Origin: Ciborinia camelliae
Lineage: Eukaryota; Ascomycota; Leotiomycetes; Helotiales; Sclerotiniaceae
DNA length: 64,000 bases
Assembly: GCA_025890175.1 (NCBI GenBank)
Contig: JANPYM010000003.1
Location: forward strand, 2,724,795-2,788,794
Direction of reading: 5' to 3'
The translations under genes and the position numbers were made by a program. How positions within the stretch are numbered: position 1 is the first letter of the stretch; each line of letters starts with the position of its first letter. Below are positions 33,988 through 47,180 of the stretch, piece after piece. The notes below the pieces were generated by a model. It saw only the letters and a program-made list of their open reading frames with translations. It did no database searches and had not been told where the DNA came from.

Positions 33988-35798
33988 GATGAGATTCGAT
34001 ATAATTCAAAGTCAATTGGGTATTATCAAGAAGGTGCAGAAAAACAGAAAGCGCGGAAAGATAATATTGAATCTTCTCTCTGGATTCGATAATATGTTGA
34101 GGTAATTTAAAGCTTTCACCATTTGCTCATTAAGTGACGTAAATGAGCCGGGCCGTAGCTGATGGCCCGTGCACAAGAGCAGTTCATGATATTTGAATTA
34201 GTAAGATTACCAAGATAGGGATCAAGATGATTCAATATCAAAAATTGGACATGAATGCATTGATGAGCATTGATGACCATTCACGAGCATTCAAAATTTC
34301 AAAGACAAATACAAATTGATGGAAATATAAAATATTTACAAGTATTATTGATCTCTTTGGTACTAATACTCACGCTAAGCTTTTATAGGTACTAACTAAG
34401 ATAGGTATTATGGCGGCCCATTGGGACAAAGTTAGAGCTAGAAGTAATTAAAAATGTTCTAGTAAAACCGTTTTGTTCTTTTTACTTGCGAGGGAGTGAT
34501 GACTAATGCAAGCTTAATAATAGCTGATCTAATTGGTCCTTAGCAAAATACCATGATTCGACCTCAGACCTCACTTCAACTTCACTTCAACTTCACTTCA
34601 TCACCATTAGGTATCATATGCTAAGTACATAATGAACTGCCTAGTAGGTACTATAGCTATGAAGAAAATACAATACTGTTGAACACTGAAATCAAGTGAA
34701 AGTGATACTGAAGCCTGATTCAAAAAAGTGTTAAATATGATTGCATCCTCTCTGCATTGTATTCTTTTGGGGGTTTTTGGCCTGTTTCCCTCTTACCAAA
34801 CTCCAACACCATCTCCTATCTGATTGGCACACCAATAATATAGCTTCATGAACAGTTCTTTGATCATGTAATGGTGTGTTTTGTATGGTATATCACTGTG
34901 CTGATGAGGAAGCGCTTCTGGTTTAGGATCTCCCCTCCCTGATACTGGCAGTCAGCATTAGCAAATCTGATATAAAGTTGATATGTGTACAAAGAAATCA
35001 CAGTAAAACTAATGCATGGGGGTATGTAATTCTCTCTAGCAGTAACAGATGTCTTTTGTTATGCCAGGAAAGATCTATGTATAGGTCCTCCCCCATCCCT
35101 CACAATCCCGCAGGTGCTTGTCTCATGTTTCAAGTCTGTCTAGTCTGTCTATAAAGCAGAAAGGAAGTATCTTTTGTCCACTCCTCTTCTGCTTTATGCA
35201 CCTGTATATACTAGTTTCATAATCAAGAAAACAAGCACTCACAACCTTGGTAGGCACCCTTCCTAATCTCCATTCTGCAGACTTCATTTCGACAAATGTG
35301 TAAAGTTGTAACTCTGCAAATCATCTCTCAGTCCCATAGCATAGCCCCGCATGGCATGATTTCCCATAATCTCCCATGATCTCCCAATGACTCTACTCTA
35401 GAGTGGCAAAGGTATTGAAAGGATGGTATTGGATCGGCTCTCGGCCTTTGCTTTCGCTTCGAGGACACACTAACGCCACAGAGAGAGTTGATATTCCTTG
35501 AGTATCTTCTCTTTCAAATCTCAATCCAGACAAGCAAACAGAAACACCATACCCAGAACCAGCTTCATCACTTCTTGAGGTGGTGTGGCAAGACATCGAT
35601 CAACCTCCTCATTTTGCTCATCTTGCTTTCTTCACCTCCTCCTTCTCCTTCTTGATTCTGCTGTGCCAAGTTAATTAAACCTTTTGTCTTTGATCACTTG
35701 TTCTTAAAAACCCACCTTCCTCAGCTTCAGTTTGCATCAACAAAGGACTTCACTTTGAAAATATTTCATCAAAAGTGATAATTGTTGAATACGCAAAC
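33988..35798. other. 1.8-kb intergenic region
   Basis: 5' sides of MCR1 and of the next gene, which face away from each other. It includes tandem ACTTCACTTCA units near 34570-34600 and repeated CCCATGATCTCCCA-like units near 35355-35390. The minus-strand frame at 35393-35596 has no supporting features. Confidence 0.45.
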
Positions 35799-38671
35799 AT
35801 GATGTCAGAAATTACCACTCCTACGCGTGGTGAGAAGCGTCAAGGTGTATTGACAGTTGCTAACTCTCGAATTAATATCCAACACAACCACAGCTTCACT
35901 ACAAAACCACAATACCAATACCTCTCACCAGATTCTTTCACCACTCCAGACAGCAAACAATTTAATCTCGATTACTATTTCTCAAGTGCCCCTTCATCTA
36001 AATCTCCACATCGAAGATTGAGACGCCATACTAGTACTCGAGCACTCCGCAGCCTTGTCCGCTATCATCAGACTAGAGCCAATCGCAGTCCATACGATAC
36101 AAGCCCATACACACCTTCGAAGCTCTCCAAGGTAATGATTGCTGACTACGAGCAAGAGCTAGCGATTACAGACATTGGTACTCCTCCTCTTACAATGGTA
36201 TGTTATGTAATTTAATCAATCATCTTGATACACAGCCCCATCATCCCAGAATCCCATCCACCATCAGTTCATTTTAAATTATCTTAAAAGCCACTCAGTT
36301 CAACCGATCTAACTATCTACAATAGCCTACCAGACACTTTCTCAACAAGAAATTACCACCCAAGCCGCTTTTTCGCCTAGGAAACTCGCCCGAACGTCGA
36401 GGTTTACTTGATGCTACCGATCTGAATTCTTCTTCTTTGCAATTTCCCATTCTTCAACCGAAATCTGCTGTCAAAGAATCTGCTGTTACAAAACCAGTTA
36501 CTCCAGAACCCATTACTGAAGATCTTACTCCTGTTTTTACTCCATCCCTTTCGAACAATTCTTACGCCGATTCTGATTTTGAGGTCGGAGTCGCTCAAAT
36601 TGGAACTGCTTACGACGCGTTGACCATCTCAGAACTTTCCACACCACCTATAGACGGAGATATGGCTCCTCCAGTGATTCGCGAGACGAACGCCAGCGTC
36701 AAGCGACAACAATACAATCAGGCCAAATTCACTAGCACACCAGACACTAACAAGGGAAAAGAATATGGTCTCAATCCACCACGCGGTGATGTTCGTCCTA
36801 AGTCACAAGTTCATATGGCCTCTCTTCAAAATAATGGCAGTCCACGCCCTAAGAAAGACCGCCGTTCTAGATCTAGCCAAGGTAGCTCTTCCATTATCAA
36901 CGTTGTTTCTCGCTATTCAACAAACCTCGAAAATCGTTTGTCTGCTAAACTCGCCAATAACGAGGCTTCTACTGAAACTCTTATTCAAGTCAGTCACAAC
37001 AGCCACGACTTAATTGATATTCCAGTTCAAGGTGTCGTTGATGCTCCAACGCAAGTTGGAGATCGAGAAGATTCTACCCAAGGTGTGGTTCAAGATACCG
37101 ATGCTGTTGAGTTTGCTCTTGGAGCTGCCGTTCAGGATGCTGATGCTACTGACGTTGTTTTCGGAGCTGCTGTTCAAGATACCGCTCAAGATGCCGACCC
37201 TGCTGACCTTCCTGTCGAAGTCGGTGTCCCTGAGCAAACCCAACTTCCTCTGAACAGCGTTGTTCAGGCTGTTGCTCGCACCGGTCCAATGGATCGGTCA
37301 GAGAGCCAGACAACGTTGGGAAGAAAGAAGAAGATGGCTCCACCGCCATCAAAGCGGTTTGCTCGGGACGCCGACCGAACCATTTTGGGAAGATCGCCAC
37401 CGTAAGTTTATTTTCACGTCATATATTCCCAACAGTAACTAACCGTTATCTGCAGTTATTCTAAGGTGACCAAGCGCGTCTATTTGAACGACGCTGTCGA
37501 AGAGCGGCCTTTGGCTGCTCTTCACAGCCTGACCAGAAAAGTCTCTACCAAGGGACTGAGGGGTGTGCTTGCTACCCGTGCTGGTAGCTCAAACAGCACT
37601 CATGCGAGACGCCAGTCGTCTCTGCCAGATTCTCCCGAGAATCAAACCCTTCAACCACCAAGTCTCATGGTTGAAAAGAGACAGTCGGTCACCGAGCGCT
37701 TGACCAAGCCGACTGCGTCTAGCGCAGCTCGCGCCAAGTCTCGCACTTCGGCCCCCTCACAAAAGTCCAGTGCGATGGCATCGGTTAAGAATGCAGGAAA
37801 AGGCCTTAAAAGCCGAATTTCTGGCATGATGCGCAATCGTCGTGCTTCGGGAGTCGTTGGTGTTGTGGATCCAGCAGCAAATTCTTCTGGCAGTGCTCCC
37901 AAAGATACCTCTGCCCAGAACAACGCCGCCTCCGTTGTCTTGGACAAGGCACCCGAGATTGCTCCGTTCGAAAATGACCGCGATGTCGGTGAGGAGTTTG
38001 CATCTTTTTATAGTCAAATGACTTATCCAATTGAGCAGTCTGCCGATGCTGGTAAGAATGCTACGGACTTTTTAAGTGGTGGCAGTGGACTCGTTGATTC
38101 TCAGGTTATCGAACCATCTTCCTTGGTCGCACAATTTTCTACAATGTCCGAGGCTGAAGCCGATGCTATTTCCGGAGCTCCTGGTGCATCACCTCCATCC
38201 CCAGTTATTTCGGAGACTCTCCAAAGCTTGACGATCCTAGATGAGCCTACGCCTGCCTTGCTGTCGCATCTACAGGAAACTCAAGAAAATGATGAGAATG
38301 TCTCACCAGCTGATGTCCAAGTCGCTGCTGGAGACGGCGCTTCGGATCCACCACCAAACGAGGCTGGAAATGGTGGCCACGCTGACGAATTGGTCCAACC
38401 ACCAACCATCGAAGAAATGTGCGAAGAAATCATCAATACATTAAATACCGTCCTTGATGCCCTTTCAGTCGCACCGGACGAAGCTAGTCAAGCTGTCCTC
38501 AGCGAATACGCCGAAGTCCTAACCAGAAAGGTTACCCTCATTAACGACATGCGCCAGGCTATGGTGCTCTTGCAAAACTCTGTTGAGACTACCGTGTACG
38601 AAACTTCAATCCAATCTTATCAAGTTCGGTCAAATCTACATGACTTGACCAGAATCGCCAGCAACAATTAA
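35799..38671 (+). CDS. Large Ser/Thr/Pro-rich hypothetical protein
   Basis: Three exons: 35799-36197, 36326-37401 and 37456-38671; 896 residues. Intron 1 is 128 nt (GTATGT...AATAG) and intron 2 is 54 nt (GTAAGT...GCAG); both junctions keep frame. The first 350 residues are disordered with basic patches (HRRLRRHTS, KKDRRSRSSQ). Around residues 355-420 there are three copies of an acidic AVQD-type unit. Basic Ser-rich parts follow (SLTRKVSTKGLRG, MRNRRASG). The last about 90 residues look folded and helical (PTIEEMCEEIINTLNTVLDALS, LTRKVTLINDMRQAM). No family was recognised. Many Arg-x-x-Ser sites suggest regulation by basophilic kinases (inference). The chosen start is the first of two adjacent ATGs. 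Confidence 0.82.
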
Positions 38672-40913
38672 CAGCCGGCTCGATTGTTGCTATTGCATCT
38701 TACGCTCCTCTGGATTTGTTAGCTTTCGGTTTCTACTCGGTTGCATCAGGAGAGATCAACAACTTCGATTTGAGCTCAGGATGCTTCACTCACTGTTGGG
38801 ATTACTTTACTTTACCTTACCTTACCTCACTTTCCTTTTGCATTCTTTTCTTTACAAGCTACTGCTCTGCGCACACTCCACTCGCTCATTCTTTTCTTTT
38901 GTACCCTGACATGGGCGATCTTCGACAGGTTCTCGTCGTCCTATTATCTGCGTCACAACGGTGGCGGAATATTCTTTTGCTTCTAAGCTTTCATCTATCT
39001 ACCTACTTACTATGTCCGAATTCTTTCGAGAGTGGGAAATGTAGGAGAGATGAAAGGTCTGGTGGCGTTACATGGATGGGTTGGTGGATTCGATCTGGTT
39101 TCTCACTGCTGCTACTGATTCATCTCGATTTTCTTCCTTGGAAGAATCTCATAAAGATGAGTTATATGTTCAGCTGGTGTTTTGAGGTCAAGATGGCATG
39201 ATTAACGGTGGAATGAATGGTCATGATGGAGGAATGGTTATGATGGAGGATTTGATATGATTTCTTTACTACTGCACTACTGCTACTATTTCATCTCGAT
39301 CTTTTTCTTCAGAATAATTTCATAGAGATGCAAGCTTTGGTACCAAATTGGTGTTTTCAGGTCATGATGGCATGATTAATGACGAAGGAATGGTTATGGG
39401 AAACGACACACACACACCCTCTCTCGGGACTCGAGGATCTTTTTTGTTATACTTTTAGATAGGTAGATAGATAGTCTTCAACTAATGAAATGTCAGTGGG
39501 GAGAATTTGCGTCTTTGTATGTTGGTGATTCTTGGTCGTTCTTGGTGGTGATGTTTATTAGGTTCTAACAACATACCTAGTACGTACATGTGTTCAAGTT
39601 TAGGGACTTGGGATCATAAAGCTCATCAATGCAAACGACGGGTTTCAAATCAATATGCGGCTTTATAACTCCTCGTCACCGGAATGGAATATGCATGGAG
39701 AATCCTAAGCTAGGTAGGTACCTATCTATCTCGCACTCTTCATCTATATATACCTAGCTGTCCCTTACCTTAACCCCCAGATTCGGATGAGATGATTGAT
39801 GATTGATAAATGATAATTTGTCCCAGTGAGGTGATTCGTGAGGGTTCATATGTATATATATATGGTTGATAGAGTCACATATCATACTATCGGAAGTGCA
39901 AGTGTAAAATACACACACATATATATATGTATTCCGAAACCGGGGAAATTGATTCTTGAACAAGATTGCTTTTCTCCGCCCCCCCCAAAAAACGCATGTG
40001 ACAAACTTCAGGACTTTAATGATGTAGACTCGGATATATCATATCTATTTATACTATACCTCCTGTTGCGACTAGGAGTGGCTATTTGAGATGATATGAT
40101 ATTTGTTAATTGATCAATATCAACATCAACATCAATGTTATAGAACCAGAACTAGAACTCGTCATATCCCCCATTCACAATCAACGCGTATTAATCCCTA
40201 TATTTACACCATCTATCAACTTTTGGGGGGGCATCGCGGAGACAACTGAATCTAACTAACTCATCCATCAACAACAGCACATAACCATCTACCAATATAC
40301 AACATCATGGGCCACAGAAATAGTATGATTCCATGTGCGAAGAATTATCCGCGTATCAATTTTCTTGCATGAGGTAGGAAAGATACAAGCTGAGTTAGGT
40401 ACCTAACCTGGAAGGAAAGAGGCGCCTCGGTTTATCTGTGAAAAATGAGAGTTGGGTTTAAGGATCTGCTACCTATCTATATGGTGGTAGCTTTTCCTCC
40501 GCAAAAGAAAACTTTGGTATCTATCAAGCAAAAAAAAACCATCAATCAAATATTTGGGCCAGCATCCACCGTCATTCAACTTTGGAAGTTGGATGTCACG
40601 GTCCCCAATACAAATCTCAAGTAACATCCAGAGCATCCAGAGGAAGGGAAACAAACTAAAAACATCTTCGAATGGATACGGATCATAACAACATATAAAA
40701 TTGAGCTTGATGTCAAGTTTGGTATAATAATAAAAATGCATTTTAGGTATGGTGAGTCAAAGTAAGACGATTACGAGTACCAACAATTCTGTACAATAAT
40801 ACATCTTGCATCTAATGCATCCAACCCAATGCCTCCCATCCATCGTGTACTCTTATGTCCCATGTTATGTCACCTCCACTCACAACTACATTACAAAACC
40901 CATCTTTAAGAAT
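38672..40913. other. 2.2-kb intergenic region
   Basis: 3' sides of the hypothetical gene and of KGD1 (convergent). It has CTTTACCTTACCTTAC repeats near 38808-38830, two similar stretches near 39190-39240 and 39360-39400 (TCATGATGG...ATGGTTATG), TAGGTA tracts near 39715 and ACACATATAT tracts near 39910. No gene is supported; the minus frame at 40469-40741 shows no domain. Confidence 0.5.
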
Positions 40914-43900
40914 TTATTCCCCCTTTAACTTGTCTTGTGTAACGGTAAAAGCTGTCTCCAACAACTTCGCTTCCTCCTTTGTATGGCTGGCCTTGAGACC
41001 AGTGGCCACACTAGCGCTTGGATCTCTGCCTGCATACATGACGTGCTTTCTATCGTGGTACTGAGTGTTGTTCAACAAGGTCTCGATTCTAGGTTGAGTG
41101 AAACTCCAAGCACCGGCGTTGAGAGGTTCTTCTTGACACCAGACGATGGTCTTGGCGTTGGGGTACATGTCAAGATTCTCCTTGAGTTGTTGCCATGGGA
41201 AGGGGTTGAGTTGTTCGATACGAGTGAAGGCAGTATCCTTGATGTTGTTGTCGGCACGGTACTTGCTTAAGGCGGCATAAACTTGTCCCGTGCAGAGAAT
41301 AACACGCTCGATGTTCTCAGGCTCGTTGATAGATTTGCCGTGTTCCGCATCAGGGATGATCCAGCGGAATTGAGAGTCACCAGTAAATTCTTCAATCGGT
41401 GATCGAGCGATGGGGTGACGGAGAAGAGATTTGGAGAAGAAAATGATAAGAGCTAGCATTTGTTAGTGACATATTTGTGTTATGGAAAAAACAAAACTTA
41501 CGCTTTCGGAATTGTCTGTTCATCTGGCGTCTCAAGATGTGGAACAAATTAGATGGCGATGTCATGTAAGCAATCTGCATGTTACAATCTTGATGTTGAC
41601 GTTCAAGCTTCTCTGGCGAAGGGAAGATACGTGGATCTTCGTTACAGAGTTGAAGATATCTCTCCATACGACCGGATGAATGCTCGGGTCCTTGTCCGTC
41701 ATAACCGTGAGGCAACGACATGACGAGACCGGATCTCTGCATCCACTTAACCTCACCGGACGCAATGAATTGATCGATAATACATTGTGCGTTGTTGGCG
41801 AAATCACCGAATTGAGCTTCCCACATGACGAGAGCATCTGGCGAGGACAAAGAGTAGCCATATTCGAAACCAAGACAGCCGAATTCACTCAATGAAGAGT
41901 TAGAGACAACAAATTTGCCTTGGTCTTTGCTAATATGCTGCAGAGGTGTGTGGGTTTTTTCAGTCTCTTGATCATGGAAGACAGCATGTCTTTGCGAGAA
42001 GGTACCACGCTCAACATCTTGACCCGAAACACGGACGTGGTGGCCTTCGCCAACGAGAGTTCCGAATGCGAGAGCTTCGGCGGTTGACCAGTCGATGTTC
42101 TGTCCTTCACTCACGGTCTTGATACGATTATTCAAGATACGCTTGAGGTTACGGTGAACATTAAAGCCTTCTGGGTATGAACCGATTGTTTCAGCAATGT
42201 GCTCTAAGGTGTGGGCTGGTACACCTGTGGGGTTGTGTGGAAGAACTTCGGTAGCAAGTTCCTTTGGCGACTTGAAGCCGTTCCAAGCGGAGGTGGTCCA
42301 CTCCTTTGATGTCGGTTGGTAATCCTTGCTCTTAGCGAAGCTCTCCTCCAACATTCCCCAGACCCACTTTCGGTGTTCATCAATATCATCCTTGGTAAAG
42401 CTACCATCTTTGAGAAGTTGATCGATGTAAATGTCAATTTGAGACTTGTGCTTCTGGATGCGCTTGTACATCAAAGGTTGTGTGAAAGATGGTTGATCGG
42501 TTTCATTGTGACCATGCTTTCTATAACAGACGAGATCAATGACAACATCACGTTGGAACTCGGCACGCCAATCAGCGGCCAATTGACAAACGTAGTTGAC
42601 AGCCTCGACATCATCAGCATTGACGTGGAAGACTGGAGCATCAATTGACTTGGCAATATCAGTACAGTAAGCTGTTGATCGAGCGAATCGTGGATCGGTG
42701 GTGAAGCCAATTTGATTGTTGACGACCAAGTGGATTGTACCACCTGTGGAGTATGCTGGCAAAGAGTGGAAACCCAAACACTCGTATACAATGCCTTGAG
42801 CAGCAAAGGCAGCATCACCGTGAAGGAGAACACCCATAGCAGTCTTGTGGTTTTTCTCATCGTTGTTGTAGTGCTGGATGGCTCGAGTCTTACCGAGGAC
42901 GACAGGGTCTTCGGCCTCGAGATGGGAAGGGTTGGCAACCAAGGAAAGTTGTACACGTTTGCCAGAAGGAGTTGGTCGCTCAAAGTTCATTCCCAAATGG
43001 TACTTAACATCACCGGAACCTTCATCTTCGGCAGCTGCAGAACCACCAAATTCACTGAAGATTGACTCGTTGGGTTTGCGCACAACGTTACTGAGAACGT
43101 TCAAACGACCACGATGAGGCATTCCGATAACAATGTCTTTGACACCAAAGTCGACACTTCTGTCAATCAGAGCTTTCATACCGGGAACCAAGGTCTCACA
43201 ACCTTCCAAACCAAAACGCTTGTCGTTGGGGTATTTGGTAGCCAAGAAACTTTCGAAACTTGAACTCCAGATCAAACGATCCAAGATTCGGCGTTTCTCA
43301 TCGATTGAGTATTTGAAAGGCCTGTCAACCTCAATGCGAGCTCGTAGCCAATCACATTGTTCTCTGTCAGGGATGTGAATATATTCGACACCGTAAGAAC
43401 CGCAATAGATACGTTCGCACGCCGCAATAATCTCGCGCAATGTCATCTTTTCACGGCCTGCTTTCTTGAAATGTGGCAGGATACCAGGTCCCAGAGAGTA
43501 TTCAGTATCGAGATCCTTTTCGGTGAATTGGTAATGTTCGAGTTGGAGTTCCTTAGGTTTGCTGTAGCCAAATTCCTCAGCCTCGCGTCTAATTCCGAGA
43601 GGATCGATATCTGCTTTGTGATGTCCACGAGCTTGATATGCACGACACAACAGCTGAACCTTCAAATGATTTGTGACCTCTGATCCCTCCCCGCTTCCCG
43701 GACCTGGCATGAAACTTGGTACGCCTCCGGTAGGTGTGGGAACCAAAGTTGGAGGAGGAGTAAAAGCTTGCGACATTGGCATATCGCCACTCTCCATATT
43801 CCTGAAGTAAACCTGCCATGAGATATGCACGCTTGATGGATCCTCCTTCCACTGCATGTACATTTCATCAATGTAGTTTGCGGTATTTCCGGACAAGAAA

Positions 43901-44106
43901 TTGTCATTTGGATCTGGGGCACTTGCGGTAGTCGATTCATGTCTCTTTTGGGTGTTGATAGCTAGAGAACGTCGTTTCGATGAGAGGGCGGATTTCGATG
44001 TGACGTTCGTGATGGAGAGAGGAGATCTCGAGGTGCAGAGGGTTCTAGCTGAGCAGCCACTTTTCAGGAGCTGGCTGCTCGACTGCCGAAGTGAAGTTCG
44101 AAGCAT
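40914..44106 (-). CDS. KGD1: 2-oxoglutarate dehydrogenase E1 component
   Basis: Two exons on the minus strand: 44106-41502 and 41452-40914, 49-nt intron; 1047 residues. Residues 1 to about 57 ([16 protein letters not shown]..., Arg/Ser-rich) are the mitochondrial presequence. The thiamine-diphosphate enzyme fold shows [11 protein letters not shown] near 328-338, [22 protein letters not shown] near 429-438 and the [14 protein letters not shown] loop. The C-terminal exon carries PRIETLLN and [11 protein letters not shown], typical of the E1o terminus. It decarboxylates 2-oxoglutarate in the TCA cycle and passes the succinyl group to E2 lipoyl groups in the mitochondrial matrix. An in-frame TTG lies 12 bases upstream, but the ATG at 44106 begins the presequence naturally. 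It is divergent from TFB1. Confidence 0.97.
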
Positions 44107-44954
44107 TGCGCCTGCCAATGTGAATAGGAAAAGATGGAACCCAGAAGTATTGATTAGGATGGAATAGGGAGGTTGAATTCAACCTAAAGTTGAAAAAGGA
44201 GAGACGGAGTAAGTCTTATTTTTCTCAAAATACAAAAACTGCGTAACAGCTCGGATAGAAATGGCAGACAAGTCAAATGATCGCACCGATCAGAGTTTGG
44301 GTGGAACGGCTGGGGGATGGAAGTGGAAGCCAATTGGAAGAATTTGGCGTTAACCTCAAAATTGAGGCAATTTTCAAAAAATACATTGCCGAAATATTCA
44401 ACCGGGTCAGAGGAGAGAAGCGGAATTTATTAATTCCGATTCTTTCCGTTTTAATTGGAAGGTTCAAATAGAGGTACATAAGGCTAATCTATAAATAGCT
44501 TAGCGTGGGTGTTGATTCACGTTACTGATTTGTCAGCATTTCTTTTTGATTCATTATTGACAAAGATCATCAAAGGCCACCTGCACTGATTAAATCTACC
44601 TGGTAACGAACGACAAGGGGATATTAAGATTAAGATCTCCCACACGAATAATTACCCAGGTTGAACATCGCATCTTATTCCATCTAGTCAAGTACATTCC
44701 ATTATATGTAATAATATAATACAAAGTTATAAGGAATATAAGGACGGCTTGACGAGGGAAGAAAGGCTGAAGGCTAGAGACTCTTTTCACCAAATACCTT
44801 TAGCCTTCCTCCCATTTTCATCTTGTCTCTCTGATCTGCTATCTCCTGTGTTTCTGGTGCCGACAAGCTTCACTCCTGTGTCATAAGAACAAGATACCCA
44901 TATATTCCCTTACTCATATGCGGTAACAAGCATACTCGGGTCTTGCATGAAAAC
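44107..44954. promoter_or_regulatory. Divergent promoter region of KGD1 and TFB1
   Basis: 848 bases between two outward-facing start codons. The short opposing frames at 44273-44479 overlap each other and are not supported. No specific motif is claimed. Confidence 0.45.
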
Positions 44955-46932
44955 ATGGCTCCACCTGCTCATGGCCTTGCCGTGTATAAGAAAAAAGATG
45001 GGACATTGAGTATATCCAAAGACGAAAAGTCGATCCAATGGCTACCTTTGAAGACGGATGGCGGGGGAGCTACTGTGAATATTGCTGTGGCAGACATTAC
45101 CAGTAGGTTTACTCGGCTTTCGAGGTTTCTTTGACTTTGTATATTGACATCTTTCAGATTTGCAGCAGACCCCCGAAACCGCTGCAAAGGTAATGCTGAA
45201 AATATTTGAGAAGTCAGCAAATGCTCCGGAATCCGTGACTCATCTTTTCCATTTCAACTCCCCTGCAAATCCACGCGGGGAAGCAAACACCATCAAAGAT
45301 GCCTTGACACATTTGATCAGCGCATTGAAAGCCGCCGATTCAAATGTGCCCAAGGCCAACGGTTCGGGGACTGCTTCGGCAGCTATGGCAATGGCCACCG
45401 CTGCAGCGTCAAAGCCTAGCTCTGGAAACGACAGGTTCTACGATGATGCTCACTTGAAGGCGGACATTGAATTACAGCAATCACTTATGAAGAAGGACCC
45501 AGCGCTGCAGCGAACTTATATGGAATCGAGGCGGACCAAACCAGATACGATATCAGATTCCCAATTTAATTCTCAATTTTGGTCTGCACGAACGAGCCTT
45601 TTGCGCGCCCATGCAGTAGAATCGAGTCAAAAGAGGGGTGCTTACAACGTCCTGTCTGCCGTAAAACCACGTCAAGTTGATGGAGAGCTAAAGATGAATA
45701 TTAGTGCGGAGCAAATTCAACTAATATTCAGCCAGCATCCACTGGTTAAAAAAGTCTACGATGAGAATGTTCCTAAACTCAATGAGATGGACTTTTGGTC
45801 GAGGTTTTTCCTCAGTCGCTTGTTCAAAAAACTCAAGGGAGAGCGCATCAATGAACACGACAGTCTTGACCCAACTTTTGATAGGTATCTCAATGCCAAT
45901 ACTGATGATGGACTCGACCAGAGACTACTTTCTACTCACATTCCTCATATCATCGATCTTGAGGGCAACGAAGAGAATCAAGGGGGCTTCAGAACCGGTA
46001 ATCGAAAGGACTTCACAATGCGACCTGAATCGGCAGGCAAAGTGCCAATCGTTCGAACTCTCAATAGCTTGAGCGAGAAAATCATGGCTCATGTTGCTCC
46101 ATCTGATGTAGACCCTGCAGACCCTATTGGAATGGACGAGGAAACCTTCAATTCTTTAGCATTGCGGGATCTTCAGGGTGACGCAGAAGAGAACCGGATC
46201 ATGCTCAATATCAAAGAACAGAGTCAATTCTTTTCGAGTGAAAAGTCAGCTGTATCCGAAGAAGCCGCTCTTTATGCAAAGCAAATTCCTTCCGATGTCT
46301 TACTCGATCTACAATCTGATATTGACCCCTCATTAATGAACACTGATTCAGCTGGTGGCTTAGACTTGCGGACAGCTATTGGGGTAAACGAAGAAAGCGA
46401 TAGCGAGGAGGAGGACGAACAGAAGACTTCTCATGTCGGAAGCAAAAGGAGCCTCATGGATGCCCAGAAACAAATTTTCGAAGGCATTGCAGCACGGCGG
46501 ACAGAGATGGATGGATCCAGTACCACATCAGCGCTAGCGGGCTTATCGCAGAAGCTTTTTGATAGATTGACGCTGACACATGCTACTACTGTTGAGTTTC
46601 TTCATCATTTCTGGCTTATATTTCTCTCAGGAGATCCAGATCGGGCAGGCGAGCTTGCAAAAATGGTCGAAACACTTGACAGAGCCATGGATAGGATCAA
46701 TGCTGTCGCAGCTGATGCCGAATATGAAAGAGATGAGATTATCGCGAGACAGAAGGCACATTTAAGGGATGTTTGGGAAAAGACCGGGAAAAAAATTAAA
46801 TGGAATCCTGAATCAGTTGGCGGGGGCTCAAAAGTGGTCGGAGAAATGATGCAGCCTACTATCAAAACCTTAGAGAAGGCATCGAGAGAGTATAGAAAGG
46901 CGTTAGCCGTCGAAGGGGTTCAGGCAACGTAA
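44955..46932 (+). CDS. TFB1: TFIIH core subunit TFB1 (p62)
   Basis: Exons 44955-45102 and 45158-46932, 55-nt intron; 640 residues. The N-terminal about 110 residues form the PH-like domain (DGTLSISKDEKSIQW, then ITNLQQTPETAAKVMLKIF across the junction). Two BSD domains follow: one around SQFWSARTSLLRAHA, the second around DFWSRFFLSRLF, both with the paired aromatic pattern of the family. The C-terminal helices (TVEFLHHFWLIFLSGDPDRAGELAKM) match the p62 end. It is a structural subunit of TFIIH, acting in RNA polymerase II initiation and nucleotide excision repair in the nucleus; the PH domain docks acidic activators and TFIIE. Confidence 0.95.
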
Positions 46933-47180
46933 AAATATTTTTTGGTCTAGAAAGGCATATCATAGCGACGGAGTTTAAATGGGAAGGAATGACACAAGGC
47001 ATGTGAAGGTTGAGAGTTCCTTCCACAATAGGATAAATACTTCTAAAATTCAATTTTCTACACATAAATACTGACTAGGCTCTTAATTCTTATTTTCCTC
47101 TGTCATGAAACTAATCTCTGTATATGAGGCTTTTCTGATTATTGTCTTACTCATTCGCTACTCGCATTGCTTCTATCTTC

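Noticed and set aside
44277..44471. 64-codon plus-strand frame between KGD1 and TFB1
   Set aside because: Overlapped by an equal minus frame, no features; lies in the divergent promoter.
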